A stretch of DNA of 64,000 nucleotides from contig UGGS01000001.1 of NCBI GenBank assembly GCA_900450595.1, positions 310,001 through 374,000 of the forward strand, written 5' to 3'. Positions within the stretch are counted from its first letter, which is position 1. Every line of letters starts with the position of its first letter. Position numbers and translations under genes: made by a program. Source of the stretch: [Flavobacterium] thermophilum (GTDB taxonomy: Bacteria; Bacillota; Bacilli; Bacillales; Anoxybacillaceae). The notes under the pieces were generated by a model. That model worked only from the letters and a program-made list of their open reading frames with translations, was not told where the DNA came from and made no database searches. Of the stretch, positions 48,676 to 58,423 are shown in pieces.

Positions 48676-48686
48676 GCGGGATGCAC

Positions 48687-48923
48687 ATGAAACCGCTCAT
48701 TGAAACGATCGTCAAGGCGCTTGTCGATCATCCGGAGGCGGTGGCGGTCGAAACCCGTGAGGAAGAGACGGCCGTCATCTATGAACTGTCGGTGCACGAT
48801 GACGATATCGGCAAAGTGATCGGCAAACAAGGACGGACGATCCATGCGATCCGCACGGTCGTCTATGCCGCCGCCGCTGGATCGCCCAAGCGGGTGATTG
48901 TGCACGTGAAAGAAAAAGGGTGA
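48687..48923 (+). CDS. khpA: KH-domain RNA-binding protein KhpA (YlqC)
   Basis: 78 residues, single KH domain with the GxxG loop in DDIGKVIGKQGRTIHAIRTV. KhpA pairs with KhpB in Firmicutes to bind many RNAs and influence cell elongation. ATG at 48687 (MKPLIETIVKALVDHPE) is preferred by family alignment; an ATG at 48681 is equally close to the weak GCGGG site. The gene lies 11 bases after rpsP and ends in a terminator. Confidence 0.92.
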   Translation: MKPLIETIVKALVDHPEAVAVETREEETAVIYELSVHDDDIGKVIGKQGRTIHAIRTVVYAAAAGSPKRVIVHVKEKG

Positions 48924-48945
48924 GGATGTTCCTCTCCCTTTTTTG
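48913..48945 (+). terminator. terminator overlapping the khpA stop codon
   Basis: AAAAAGGG.GAGG pairs with CCTC.CCCTTTTTT around an ATGTT-type loop. It would cut or reduce transcription into ylqD-rimM-trmD, so those genes may depend on read-through or an unseen promoter. Confidence 0.85.
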
Positions 48946-48969
48946 ATATCGCCGTAAAGGGGGATGGGG

Positions 48970-49356
48970 ATGAAGCTCATTCAAACGGTCGAAGTGCGGC
49001 AAGTTGTCACCGAGCGGAGCAAACAAGAGCTTGCGGCGGCATTTGCGGCGCGCAAGCAGCAGTTGGAGCGCGAGTGCGGCCAGCTTCGCTTCGAGCAAAA
49101 GCGGATGGAGAAAAGCGGGAAATACCCGGCTAGTCTTGTAAAGCAATATTTTGCCAAAGAAATCGACGACCGGATGGAGAAAATCAAGCTGCTTGAGTTT
49201 CAGCTTGAACAGTTACATATGCTACCGTTAGGAAGTGAATTGAAAGAGCGGGAAGTCGAGGCGCTCATTGAGGTGAACGTCGGCGACCGCTGGGAAGAGG
49301 TGACGAAAACGCGCGCCATTATCGTTGAAGACGGCGTCGTGAAAGAGATTCGCTAA
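48970..49356 (+). CDS. ylqD: YlqD family protein of unknown function
   Basis: 128 residues. YlqD is conserved in Bacillaceae between khpA and rimM. The sequence predicts a long charged coiled coil ([20 protein letters not shown], ~residues 18-80) and a short beta-rich C-terminus ([20 protein letters not shown]). No catalytic motif or membrane segment. ATG 48970 chosen for AAAGGGG at about 6 bases. Its context suggests a link with ribosome maturation, but no function is established. Confidence 0.85.
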   Translation: MKLIQTVEVRQVVTERSKQELAAAFAARKQQLERECGQLRFEQKRMEKSGKYPASLVKQYFAKEIDDRMEKIKLLEFQLEQLHMLPLGSELKEREVEALIEVNVGDRWEEVTKTRAIIVEDGVVKEIR

Positions 49357-49370
49357 GGAGGGAGCAAAGA

Positions 49371-49889
49371 ATGGAACGATGGTTTAACGTCGGCAAAATC
49401 GTCAATACGCACGGCATTCGCGGCGAAGTGCGCGTCATTTCCCGCACCGATTTTCCGGAAGAGCGATACAAAAAAGGAAACAAGCTGTACATTTTCCGCG
49501 AACGCGACAGCGAGCCGATCGAAGTGACGGTGAAAAGCCATCGCGTCCATAAATCGTTCGACTTGCTGTCGTTTGAAGGCTATGACAGCATCAACGATGT
49601 CGAACCGTTTAAAGGAGCGATGCTGAAAGTGCCGGAAAGCCAGCTTGGTGAACTCGCGGAAGGCGAGTATTATTTCCATGAAATCATCGGCTGTACCGTC
49701 GTAACGGAAGAAGGAGAAACGATCGGCACGGTCAGGGAAATTTTAACGCCGGGGGCGAACGACGTCTGGGTCGTCCGGCGCGGCGACGGCACCGATGCGC
49801 TCATTCCGTACATCGACGAAGTCGTTCTTCGCGTCGATCCGGCGCAAAAAACGATCATCATCCGACCGATGGAAGGGCTGCTTGAATGA
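49371..49889 (+). CDS. rimM: 16S rRNA processing protein RimM
   Basis: 172 residues. Assists assembly of the 30S head, binding S19. N-terminal RimM domain ([20 protein letters not shown], ~5-24; [20 protein letters not shown]) and C-terminal PRC barrel ([32 protein letters not shown]). AAGGAGGGAG precedes the ATG. Its stop overlaps the trmD start region. Confidence 0.95.
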   Translation: MERWFNVGKIVNTHGIRGEVRVISRTDFPEERYKKGNKLYIFRERDSEPIEVTVKSHRVHKSFDLLSFEGYDSINDVEPFKGAMLKVPESQLGELAEGEYYFHEIIGCTVVTEEGETIGTVREILTPGANDVWVVRRGDGTDALIPYIDEVVLRVDPAQKTIIIRPMEGLLE

Positions 49890-50656
49890 TGCGGATCGAT
49901 ATTTTGACGCTGTTTCCCGACATGTTTTCCGGCGTATTGAATGAGTCGATTTTAAAGAAGGCGCAAGAAAAAGGGGCGGTGGACATCCGGCTTGTTGACT
50001 TCCGCGAATTTGCCGACAACAAGCATAAGACGGTTGATGATTACCCGTACGGTGGCGGCGCCGGCATGGTGCTGAAGCCGCAGCCGATCTTCGACGCGGT
50101 GGAACATGTGACAGCCGGCTCGCCTGGCGCGCGCATTATTTTGCTTTGCCCGCAAGGCGAGCGCTACACGCAAAAAAAGGCAGAAGAGCTCGCCCAAGAA
50201 GAGCATTTGGTGCTTATTTGCGGCCATTACGAAGGATATGATGAGCGCATCCGCCAATATTTGGCGACCGATGAAATTTCGATCGGCGATTACATTTTAA
50301 CAGGCGGGGAGCTCGGCGCCATGGTCATCGTCGACAGCGTCGTCCGCCTGCTGCCCGGCGTGCTCGGCAACGAAGCGTCGCCGGTTGACGACTCGTTCAG
50401 TTCCGGCCTGCTGGAGTATCCGCAATACACAAGGCCAGCCGACTTTCGCGGCATGAAAGTGCCGGACATTTTGCTTTCCGGGAACCACCAGCTCATTGCC
50501 GAATGGCGCGAGAAGGAGTCGCTCCGGCGCACGTTTTTGCGCCGCCCGGATTTGCTCGCCGGCTATCCGCTCACCGAGAAACAAAAGCAATGGCTGAAAG
50601 AGTGGGAACATGAACGCGAAACGGAAAACAGCGGCTCTCAATGCGAGTGTGAGTAA
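49889..50656 (+). CDS. trmD: tRNA (guanine-37-N1)-methyltransferase TrmD, C-terminus altered by an IS
   Basis: 255 residues, SPOUT fold. Methylates G37 next to the anticodon, preventing frameshifts. Trefoil-knot motifs: [33 protein letters not shown] and [23 protein letters not shown] 49889 matches the family start; one at 49886 is adjacent. The last codons read ...GSQCECE: an ISLre2-family element has inserted in the final Glu codon, and the last residues come from the IS end. Without it the frame would have ended ...GSQCE, using the bases now at 52364-52368. The catalytic domain is untouched, so activity should be kept. Confidence 0.93.
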   Translation: MRIDILTLFPDMFSGVLNESILKKAQEKGAVDIRLVDFREFADNKHKTVDDYPYGGGAGMVLKPQPIFDAVEHVTAGSPGARIILLCPQGERYTQKKAEELAQEEHLVLICGHYEGYDERIRQYLATDEISIGDYILTGGELGAMVIVDSVVRLLPGVLGNEASPVDDSFSSGLLEYPQYTRPADFRGMKVPDILLSGNHQLIAEWREKESLRRTFLRRPDLLAGYPLTEKQKQWLKEWEHERETENSGSQCECE

Positions 50657-50685
50657 AATATTTGTGGGTGACATTCCGAAATGAT

Positions 50686-50729
50686 CCCCGACGAGGGTTG
50701 CGAACTTTTGTTCGCGACGCTCGTCGGGG
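50686..50729. repeat. long stem-loop inside the left end of the ISLre2 element
   Basis: CCCCGACGAG pairs with CTCGTCGGGG, enclosing an inner CGAAC / GTTCG stem with a TTTT loop. Located between the IS end and its transposase. It could block read-through from trmD into the transposase or form a transposase-binding structure. Confidence 0.7.
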
Positions 50730-50836
50730 CCACCAAGCGAAGCGCGGTAGAAAAAAGCAAATGTCATGCAAAAAGGACTCTCTCCCTGCTATGATGGTGA
50801 TTGGCAAACCAACCGAAAACAGGAGGGAGAGAGTCC

Positions 50837-52204
50837 ATGAAACATCTTACCACAGAATGGCCTTTATTAAAAGAGCTGGAGGAGCAATTAGTCAGAACTC
50901 TTCAAAAGGTGTTCGCTGTCTTGTTGGCGGCCCTTTTGGAGGAGATTGATCAACAACTGGCGGAAGCGCGGGACAAGCGCCGGTATCAGCTGAAAGACAA
51001 ACGGCCGACTACGATCCAAACGCTGTTTGGAGAAGTGACGTTTCGACGGAACTACTACTATGACCGGCAAACGGGGAACTATACCTTCTTGCTGGATGCC
51101 GAATTAGGCTTTGATGGGGCCCGATCGATCAGTCCTTGCCTCGAGGAAACGGCGGTCGAGTTGGCCGTAGAGTGCTCTTCCTACCGCAAAGCGGCCCGCA
51201 CACTCGAGTCGATCGTGGGGTATGCGGTCATGAGCCACGAGGCGATTCGCCAACTGGTGCTGGAGGCCCCTGTCTCGCTGCACCGCCCTGTTTCCCAACG
51301 GCACGGCCGGGTGCTGTTTGTGGAGGCGGATGGACTGTTTATTTCCCGCCAGGGGAAAGGGAAACGGGCGAAAGAAGAGAAAATCCTGGCGGTTCACGAG
51401 GGATGGAAACGAAACGGTTCGCAGCTCGAGCTCGTGAACCGGCGCCACTACCTCCATGAAGGGGAGGGAGACGTGTGGGAACGGTTCGAAGAGTGGCTGA
51501 TGAACGAATATGCCTATGATCCGTGCCGGGACCTGTTGATCATCAACGGCGACGCGGCGTCGTGGATCACGGCCTGCCGGGAGTATTTTGGGAAGCGGGC
51601 GTGCTTTCAGCTGGATCGATTTCATGTGGCGCGGGAGCTGCGTCAGTGTCTGTCCGGCCATCCGCGTTGGCGGGAGGTGCGGAAGAAGCTGGCGAAACAA
51701 GACGAAGAGGGGCTTCTCGTGGAGCTGAACAGCGCGGTCGGCACGTTGGAGGACGAAGCGAAAGAGAAGCAGATGGCTGCCATGATCCGCCGGATCGAGT
51801 CGATGCCGGGATGCATCCGGGACTATCGGGAGTGGCTGTCGGAGCAAGGGGTGGAGACGACCGGCATGCGTCCGATGGGCCACGCCGAGAGCGTGATGAG
51901 CCGGTTTGCGCATCGGGTGAAATCCCGCCGCAGCTGGAAAGACCAAGGGCTTCGGGCGTTTCTGAGGGCGATGGCGGCCCGAATCGACGGGATTTGGCGG
52001 AGAAATGGGCAGTTGGTGGAGGAAGAAGAGACCCGAACGGCGGCCTCGGCCTCAACAAAGTCCAAGCGGATCGAACAGGCCAAACGGAAGGCCGGACGGT
52101 TATGGGCAGATGTGGTGCGTCAGAATCTACCGTGTCTGCAGCGGTCATCCGGGACACCGATCCATCAAGCGTTGTCGGCGCTCCGGGATGGTGGTTGGGT
52201 GTAA
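50837..52204 (+). CDS. ISLre2-family (UPF0236) transposase
   Basis: 455 residues. Typical ISLre2 features: TLFGEVTFRRNYYYDRQTG, SYRKAARTLESIVGYAVMSH, Asp in VLFVEADGLFISRQGKG, Asp in LLIINGDAASWIT, then KRACFQLDRFHVARELRQCL and Glu in MGHAESVMSRFAHRVKSR-like C-terminal motif. ATG 50837 follows AGGAGGGAGAGA; twelve open codons upstream lack a site. Intact and of normal length, so likely active. Confidence 0.92.
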   Translation: MKHLTTEWPLLKELEEQLVRTLQKVFAVLLAALLEEIDQQLAEARDKRRYQLKDKRPTTIQTLFGEVTFRRNYYYDRQTGNYTFLLDAELGFDGARSISPCLEETAVELAVECSSYRKAARTLESIVGYAVMSHEAIRQLVLEAPVSLHRPVSQRHGRVLFVEADGLFISRQGKGKRAKEEKILAVHEGWKRNGSQLELVNRRHYLHEGEGDVWERFEEWLMNEYAYDPCRDLLIINGDAASWITACREYFGKRACFQLDRFHVARELRQCLSGHPRWREVRKKLAKQDEEGLLVELNSAVGTLEDEAKEKQMAAMIRRIESMPGCIRDYREWLSEQGVETTGMRPMGHAESVMSRFAHRVKSRRSWKDQGLRAFLRAMAARIDGIWRRNGQLVEEEETRTAASASTKSKRIEQAKRKAGRLWADVVRQNLPCLQRSSGTPIHQALSALRDGGWV

Positions 52205-52371
52205 AAAAATGGAATATCGTATCATCGCCTCGAGATGAGGGATGAGAGTCCGAAAGCGCTTACGATATGAATTCCTGAAAATGGTTCGCTAACTAGTGAT
52301 TGACAACGCCCGTAGTGAACCGAAAAAATATTCTCCACAAAGTCTTGACTGACTCTCAATGCGAATAACTA

Positions 52372-52400
52372 TTGCTTGCGCCCGGCGTTTATGCTATCAT
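52372..52400 (+). promoter_or_regulatory. sigma-A promoter of rplS
   Basis: TTGCTT (52372-52377), 17 bases, TATCAT (52395-52400) with TGC directly before the -10 (extended -10). It starts 8 bases after the right target repeat of the ISLre2 element, so the insertion left it intact. Confidence 0.75.
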
Positions 52401-52407
52401 ATCTTTT

Positions 52408-52495
52408 GTGTGATTGAAGCAGTCCGCTTAAGGACGGAAAACGATGTTCCGCTGCAATGATCAAACGCATTGGCATGAACATCTGTGGAAGGAGT
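52408..52495 (+). ncRNA. candidate L19 ribosomal-protein leader
   Basis: Between promoter and rplS the mRNA can fold with GCAG / CTGC closing an inner TCCG / CGGA stem (about 52420-52456). A cis-acting L19 leader is known upstream of rplS in Bacillales and presumably allows feedback by L19. Assignment is by position and a hand-drawn fold only. Confidence 0.5.
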
Positions 52496-52503
52496 GGAAA
52501 ATG

Positions 52504-52854
52504 ATGCATCATTTAATCCAAGAGATCACGAAAGAACAATTGCGGACCGACTTGCCGGATTTCCGCCCGGGCGACACGGTGCGCGTCCACGTGAAAGTTG
52601 TGGAAGGCAACCGCGAACGCATCCAAGTGTTTGAAGGTGTCGTCATCAAACGGCGCGGAGCGGGCATCAGCGAAACGTTCACTGTCCGCAAAGTGTCCTA
52701 TGGCGTCGGCGTTGAGCGCACATTCCCGGTGCATACGCCGAAAATCGCCAAGCTGGAAGTCATCCGCCGCGGGAAAGTTCGCCGTGCGAAATTGTACTAC
52801 TTGCGTGAACTTCGCGGCAAAGCGGCGCGCATTAAAGAAAAAACGGCCCAATAA
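52504..52854 (+). CDS. rplS: 50S ribosomal protein L19
   Basis: 116 residues. Sits at the 30S-50S interface. Starts [20 protein letters not shown] and contains [20 protein letters not shown] and the C-terminal [20 protein letters not shown], matching L19 of Geobacillus. GGAAGGAG lies upstream; ATG 52501 is a less conserved alternative. Normally the last gene after trmD, here cut off from it by an IS but with its own promoter. Confidence 0.97.
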   Translation: MHHLIQEITKEQLRTDLPDFRPGDTVRVHVKVVEGNRERIQVFEGVVIKRRGAGISETFTVRKVSYGVGVERTFPVHTPKIAKLEVIRRGKVRRAKLYYLRELRGKAARIKEKTAQ

Positions 52855-52877
52855 CGGGCAACGGTGGATCACAGCGG

Positions 52878-52907
52878 AAAAGGAGCTTGCTTTCAAGCTC
52901 CTTTTTT
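52878..52907 (+). terminator. rho-independent terminator after rplS
   Basis: AAAAGGAGCTTG / CAAGCTCCTTTT stem with CTTT loop and a T run. Confidence 0.94.
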
Positions 52908-52955
52908 CACTATCGATCAGCCGAACGGACAAATGATTATGTAGGTGGGAGAACG

Positions 52956-53507
52956 ATGGAAGAGAAAAAAAGCGAATGGCGCGAATGGCTGAAAGCCATT
53001 GTTGTTGCGGTGCTGTTGGCCGGGGGCATCCGCTACTTTATTTTTGCCCCGATTATCGTCGACGGCTATTCGATGATGCCGACGTTACATAATCACGAGC
53101 GGATGATTGTCAATAAGTTGGCCTACAAAATCGGCATGCCGCATCGTTTCGATATTATTGTGTTTCATGCCGAGGAAGGGAGAGACTATATTAAACGGGT
53201 GATCGGCTTGCCGGGCGACCGGATCGAGTACAAAAATGATACCTTGTACGTAAACGGCAAACCGTATAAAGAGCCGTATTTGGACGAACGTAAAAAGCAG
53301 GTTGCCGACGGGCCGCTGACCGAGCCGTTTACACTTGAGGAATTGACCGGGCGGAGCACGGTGCCGGAAGGGCATTTGTTCGTCATGGGCGACAATCGCC
53401 GATACAGCAAAGACAGCCGCCATATCGGCTTCATTCCGATGTCAAAAGTCGTTGGCAAGGCGAATCTTGTGTATTGGCCGCTTTCTGACGCCCGGATTGT
53501 GAAATAA
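52956..53507 (+). CDS. lepB: type I signal peptidase
   Basis: 183 residues. Cleaves signal peptides of exported proteins. One N-terminal membrane anchor (LKAIVVAVLLAGGIRYFIF, ~12-30), catalytic Ser in GYSMMPTLHNHE (~40), catalytic Lys in YIKRVIGLPGDRIEYKND (~81) and box E GHLFVMGDNRRYSKDSRHIG. Short Bacillus SipS/SipT type. ATG 52956 has GGTGGGAG upstream; earlier codons in the frame lie in the terminator region and lack a site. Confidence 0.93.
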   Translation: MEEKKSEWREWLKAIVVAVLLAGGIRYFIFAPIIVDGYSMMPTLHNHERMIVNKLAYKIGMPHRFDIIVFHAEEGRDYIKRVIGLPGDRIEYKNDTLYVNGKPYKEPYLDERKKQVADGPLTEPFTLEELTGRSTVPEGHLFVMGDNRRYSKDSRHIGFIPMSKVVGKANLVYWPLSDARIVK

Positions 53508-53525
53508 ACGAGGCAGGTGATGCCA

Positions 53526-54386
53526 ATGACAGTGATTCAATGGTTTCCCGGCCATATGGCAAAAGCGAAGCGGGAAGTGCAAGAAAAATTAAAGTTGATC
53601 GACGTAGCGTTTGAGCTGCTTGACGCCCGTTTGCCGATGTCATCGCGCAACCCGATGATCGATGACATTCTCGGACAAAAGCCGCGCCTCATTTTGCTCA
53701 ATAAGGCGGATATGGCCGATGAGGCCGTGACTGAGCAATGGATCCGCTATTTCCGCGGCCAAGGCCGAACAGCCATCGCCATCGATGCGCAAAGCGGGAC
53801 GGGGGTCAGGCAAATCGCTTTCATTGCCAAAGAAATGGTAAAAGAGAAATTTGAGAAAATGCGGGCGAAGGGCATTAAAAATCCACGCCCCGTGCGGGCG
53901 CTCATTGTCGGCATCCCGAATGTCGGCAAATCGACGCTCATCAACCGGCTCGCCGGCCGCCATATCGCCAAAACCGGCGATAAGCCGGGGGTGACGAAAG
54001 CCCAGCAATGGATCAAAGTCGGCAAAGAAATGGAGCTGCTTGATACGCCAGGGATTTTATGGCCAAAGTTCGAGGATGAAGACGTCGGCTTCAAGCTCGC
54101 GGTCACCGGAGCGATCAAAGATGAAATTTTGAACTTGCAAGACGTCGCTGCCTATGCGCTCCGCTTTTTGTCAGTCCATTATCCGGAACGGTTGTCGGAG
54201 CGCTACCGCCTTGACAGCATCCCCGATGACATCGTCGCCTTATTTGACGCCATCGGCCGGCGGCGCGGCTGCCTGACAGCGGGCGGCGGCATTGACTATG
54301 ACAAGGTCGCTGACATTGTCTTATACGACATTCGCACCGAAAAATTAGGACGGTTGAGTTTTGAAACGCCCGCTTCCTGGACGTAA
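53526..54386 (+). CDS. rbgA: ribosome biogenesis GTPase RbgA (YlqF)
   Basis: 286 residues. Needed for late 50S assembly (incorporation of L16 and others). Circularly permuted GTPase: G4 LLNKADMAD (~56-64), then G1 [18 protein letters not shown] (~129), G3 [14 protein letters not shown] (~172). C-terminal ANTAR-like RNA-binding domain ([12 protein letters not shown] ... [16 protein letters not shown]). ATG 53526 fits AGGTG at 7 bases and the family start; GTG 53517 and ATG 53520 overlap that site. Confidence 0.95.
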   Translation: MTVIQWFPGHMAKAKREVQEKLKLIDVAFELLDARLPMSSRNPMIDDILGQKPRLILLNKADMADEAVTEQWIRYFRGQGRTAIAIDAQSGTGVRQIAFIAKEMVKEKFEKMRAKGIKNPRPVRALIVGIPNVGKSTLINRLAGRHIAKTGDKPGVTKAQQWIKVGKEMELLDTPGILWPKFEDEDVGFKLAVTGAIKDEILNLQDVAAYALRFLSVHYPERLSERYRLDSIPDDIVALFDAIGRRRGCLTAGGGIDYDKVADIVLYDIRTEKLGRLSFETPASWT

Positions 54387-54408
54387 TGGCGTCCGGCGGG
54401 CGTTTTTT
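54364..54408 (+). terminator. terminator overlapping the rbgA stop
   Basis: AACGCCCG / CGGGCGTT outer stem with an inner GGACG / CGTCC stem, then TTTTTT. The left arm lies in the last codons of rbgA. Confidence 0.85.
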
Positions 54409-54462
54409 GCTTCACAGCCGGCTGAACATGGCCGATAGTATAAGTAGAAAAGGGAGAGAAAC

Positions 54463-55242
54463 ATGAAGGAGTACACGGTAAAAGAAATCGAAGCGCTGCT
54501 TCCGGAGCTTGGCGGCGAGGATGACCCGCGCTGGGAGATGCTGCGGCGCGATGAACGGAAAAGCGTGCAGGCGCTGCTTGCCCGTTTTGTGAAACAAAAA
54601 GAGCGGGAAAAAGCGATGCGGCGGCGTTGGGAGGAGTTGATGCGCTATGAGCGTGAACTGTACGCCGCCGGCATCGAACGAATCGCCGGCATTGACGAGG
54701 CCGGGCGTGGGCCGCTTGCTGGCCCGGTCGTCGCGGCGGCGGTCATTTTGCCGCCTGACGCCTACTTGCCAGGGCTTGACGATTCGAAACGGCTGACAGC
54801 AGCCAAGCGCGAGGCGTTGTTTGCGCAAATCGAGGCGTGTGCGGTTGCGGTCGGCATCGGCATTGTCAGTGCGGCGGAAATTGATGAGCGGAATATTTAC
54901 GAGGCGACGAAACAGGCGATGGCAAAGGCGGTCAGCGCGCTGTCGCCGCCGCCTGACTACTTGCTCGTTGATGCGATGGCGGTGCCGTGCGCGCTGCCGC
55001 AGCGGCGTCTGATGAAAGGCGATGCCAACAGCGCTTCGATCGCCGCGGCTTCCATTATGGCCAAAGTGACGCGCGACCGGCTGATGAAAGAGCTCGACCG
55101 CCGCTATCCGCAGTACGGGTTTGCCCGCCATATGGGCTACGGGACGCCGGAGCATCTCGAGGCGATCCGCCGTTACGGCATAACGCCGGAGCACCGCCGC
55201 TCGTTCGCGCCGGTAAAGGAAGCGGCGGGCGTTGAAAATTAG
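54463..55242 (+). CDS. rnhB: ribonuclease HII
   Basis: 259 residues. Removes ribonucleotides from DNA and RNA from hybrids. N-terminal substrate-binding extension (~1-70) as in Bacillus RNase HII; catalytic acidic residues in [17 protein letters not shown] (Asp, Glu), [11 protein letters not shown], and [31 protein letters not shown] is the other conserved block. AAAGGGAG precedes the ATG. Confidence 0.95.
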   Translation: MKEYTVKEIEALLPELGGEDDPRWEMLRRDERKSVQALLARFVKQKEREKAMRRRWEELMRYERELYAAGIERIAGIDEAGRGPLAGPVVAAAVILPPDAYLPGLDDSKRLTAAKREALFAQIEACAVAVGIGIVSAAEIDERNIYEATKQAMAKAVSALSPPPDYLLVDAMAVPCALPQRRLMKGDANSASIAAASIMAKVTRDRLMKELDRRYPQYGFARHMGYGTPEHLEAIRRYGITPEHRRSFAPVKEAAGVEN

Positions 55243-55290
55243 CCGGCCCCACGGCTGGGATGCGGGCCGGGACGAAAGGGGGAAAGCAAA

Positions 55291-56844
55291 ATGGTGGAGC
55301 GGATGGAACGAACCGTTCCTGTAGCCGCCGTCCGTGATGCGGCGTCAAGCGGACAGTTTCGGCCGGGGCAGGCGGTTGTCGGCCGAATCGAGCGGGTGGA
55401 AGAGGCGGAGACGGGGGAGCGGACAGCGCTTGTCCGCACCGGCGGCCGCCTCGTGCGCGCCCGCCTCGAGGCGCCGCTTGCCGCCGGGCGCACGTACTTG
55501 TTTGAAATCAAGGAAAGCGGCAGCAACGTTTACTGGAAAGCGGTCGCGCTTTCCGAACCGGAGCAGGCGGTTCCCCGTGAAGATGTCGTCCGCCGATGGC
55601 AGCAGGCGTGGAAGCTGCCCGAGGCCGCGCTCCCGGTGCTTCGCCAAGCGCTGAAGGCAGGCGCGGCCGTAACGAAAGAAGAAGCGGCGGAACTGGCCGC
55701 AGCGGTGCAGAAAACCGGTCGGCCAGCCGACGCGGAGGAGGTGCTTGCTTATTTGTTCCACCGCCGCCTCCCGCCGTCTCCCGCCGTATTTCGCGCACTG
55801 TGGGCGGCGCGGACCGGAGAGCCGCTCGCAGTGCAGCTTGAAAGGCTAAAAGCGATGTTCACTGAACGTTCTTCAGGCCCGATGGCGCCGGTGTTCAAGC
55901 AGGCGGCCGACCGTCTTCTTTCGCCGCCGCTGTTCGCCTATGAGGCAGCGGTGCGCCTGTTGTTGACAGCGGAAGAAGGAGCGGAGGGGCCGGCTCATGC
56001 GCTTCTTTTCCGCCTCGGGCTTGTTCCGCTGCCGGCAGGACGGATGGCCGCCATTCAGAACGCCATGCAGCAGCGGCAGTTTGCTGAAGTCGGGAAGCTG
56101 CTCGGCCTGACGGACGAGGAAGCGTTTTTCGCGCGCTTTGCCGCTGTCGATGCCGCCTGCAAAAGCGGTGCGCTGTCAGAGGCGGAAGCGAAGCTGTGGA
56201 CGTCTGTCCGCACGGCCGGCGACCCGGCGCTGTCGCTGTTTCATTGGTTGAGGCGGATCGCTGGCCGCCTCGGGCTTGAGGATGAGGCGATGCTCGCCGA
56301 AGCGTTGAAAACAAGAGGCGCGCCGCCGATGGCTCCTTCGTTGAGACGGCTGCTTCTTCATCTGCTCGGCGGAGCGGGAAGCAAAGAGGCAGAAGCCGCG
56401 GCGGAAGCGTTTCTTGACCGCCTTGACGGAATGGCCGTCATCGCCGGAAGCGATGGGCCTGTCGGGCACATTTGGATTTCTTTTCCTTTGCCGCTGGGCG
56501 GGCGCAACCACGATTTTTCGGTTTATTGGCAAGGGCGGCGGAAGGATGGAGGGGCGCTTGATCCCGATTATAGCCGCATCGTTTGCAGCGTCACGCTCGA
56601 ACAACTGGGCGGGATTTTGATCGATATGCGTGTGCAGCGGCGGATCGTCCACATTTCCCTTTTTCACGATGATCCGAGGCTGCCGGAGCTCGCTCATCGC
56701 TTTGCCCCGCTGGTGAAAGAGCGTCTTCAGGCGCACGGTTATCTGCTGTCGGGCATTGATGTGAAAGCGGCCGAAGCTAGTCCCCCGGCCCCTTCCGTGC
56801 TGCCGTTTGCCGGCTGCAGCAGCGAGGTGGATTGGCGCGTATGA
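55291..56844 (+). CDS. ylqG: YlqG, FliK-like hypothetical protein
   Basis: 517 residues. Positional homologue of B. subtilis YlqG between rnhB and ylqH. An N-terminal beta-rich part (FRPGQAVVGRIERVEEAE; GRLVRARLEAPLAAGRTYLF), a long Ala/Arg-rich helical middle (~100-380) of low complexity, and a C-terminal region (~390-500; HIWISFPLPLGGRNHDFSVY, GGILIDMRVQRRIVHISLF) that resembles the C-terminal domain of flagellar hook-length protein FliK. No signal peptide. Function unknown; the FlhB-like neighbour strengthens the flagellar-type resemblance. GC-rich, with long antisense open frames that are artefacts. Confidence 0.75.
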   Translation: MVERMERTVPVAAVRDAASSGQFRPGQAVVGRIERVEEAETGERTALVRTGGRLVRARLEAPLAAGRTYLFEIKESGSNVYWKAVALSEPEQAVPREDVVRRWQQAWKLPEAALPVLRQALKAGAAVTKEEAAELAAAVQKTGRPADAEEVLAYLFHRRLPPSPAVFRALWAARTGEPLAVQLERLKAMFTERSSGPMAPVFKQAADRLLSPPLFAYEAAVRLLLTAEEGAEGPAHALLFRLGLVPLPAGRMAAIQNAMQQRQFAEVGKLLGLTDEEAFFARFAAVDAACKSGALSEAEAKLWTSVRTAGDPALSLFHWLRRIAGRLGLEDEAMLAEALKTRGAPPMAPSLRRLLLHLLGGAGSKEAEAAAEAFLDRLDGMAVIAGSDGPVGHIWISFPLPLGGRNHDFSVYWQGRRKDGGALDPDYSRIVCSVTLEQLGGILIDMRVQRRIVHISLFHDDPRLPELAHRFAPLVKERLQAHGYLLSGIDVKAAEASPPAPSVLPFAGCSSEVDWRV

Positions 56845-57146
56845 GCGAGGAGCGGAAAAAAGCGGTCGCCCTGTCCTATGACGCGGCGGTTCACGAAGCG
56901 CCTGTCGTGAAAGCGAAGGGAGCGGGAACGGCGGCGGAAGCGATCATCGCTGCCGCCCGACAGCATGGCGTGCCGATTCGAAAGGACCCGTCGCTCGTTG
57001 AACTTCTCAGCAAAGTGGAAATCGATAACACGATTCCGGAAGCGCTGTATGCGGTTGTGGCGGAGTTGTTTGCGTTCCTTTATCAGCTGGATCAGGCGGC
57101 GAAACAGGAAACGGAGGGGAAAAGGGATGATTTTCCAATCTCCTAA
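56841..57146 (+). CDS. ylqH: YlqH, FlhB-like cytoplasmic-domain protein
   Basis: 101 residues. Resembles the C-terminal cytoplasmic domain of the flagellar export-gate protein FlhB: AVALSYDAAVHEAPVVKAKG, IIAAARQHGVPIRKDPSLVE and LLSKVEIDNTIPEALYAVVA. The autocleavage motif NPTH of true FlhB is replaced by DAAV, and there are no membrane segments, so it cannot act as an export gate by itself. ATG 56841 overlaps the ylqG stop (ATGA), so the FliK-like and FlhB-like proteins are made together. Confidence 0.85.
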   Translation: MSEERKKAVALSYDAAVHEAPVVKAKGAGTAAEAIIAAARQHGVPIRKDPSLVELLSKVEIDNTIPEALYAVVAELFAFLYQLDQAAKQETEGKRDDFPIS

Positions 57147-57170
57147 TTTCTCAATTTTGCGGCGAAACGG

Positions 57171-57198
57171 TGGACAAGCGGGAAATGTTAGGTATAAA
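57171..57198 (+). promoter_or_regulatory. sigma-A promoter of sucCD
   Basis: TGGACA (57171-57176), 16 bases, TATAAA (57193-57198), 48 bases before sucC. Confidence 0.65.
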
Positions 57199-57199
57199 A

Positions 57200-57213
57200 T
57201 GAAAGCGCTAAGA
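57200..57213. promoter_or_regulatory. cre-like site (CcpA) at the sucCD start site
   Basis: TGAAAGCGCTAAGA matches the cre consensus TGWAANCGNTNWCA at all positions but one. It begins one base after the -10 element and covers the expected start of transcription, so CcpA bound here would repress sucCD during growth on preferred sugars. Regulation is inferred. Confidence 0.6.
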
Positions 57214-57245
57214 CTTTTTCAGTTTCATACATAGGAGGTTGGCGC

Positions 57246-58406
<1,161 letters not shown>

Positions 58407-58423
58407 GAAAGCGAGGGAGACAC

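Larger units (their letters stand above)
50647..52353. mobile_element. ISLre2-family insertion sequence
   Basis: About 1707 bp between direct repeats TCTCAATGCGA at 50636-50646 and 52354-52364 (11 bp, 12 if the preceding C is counted). The ends are related inverted repeats, left GTGAGTAAAATATTTGTGGG and right (inverse) GTCAGTCAAGACTTTGTGGA, offset by about two bases, so the outer edge is uncertain to that degree. One intact transposase. It splits the trmD-rplS junction. Confidence 0.88.
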
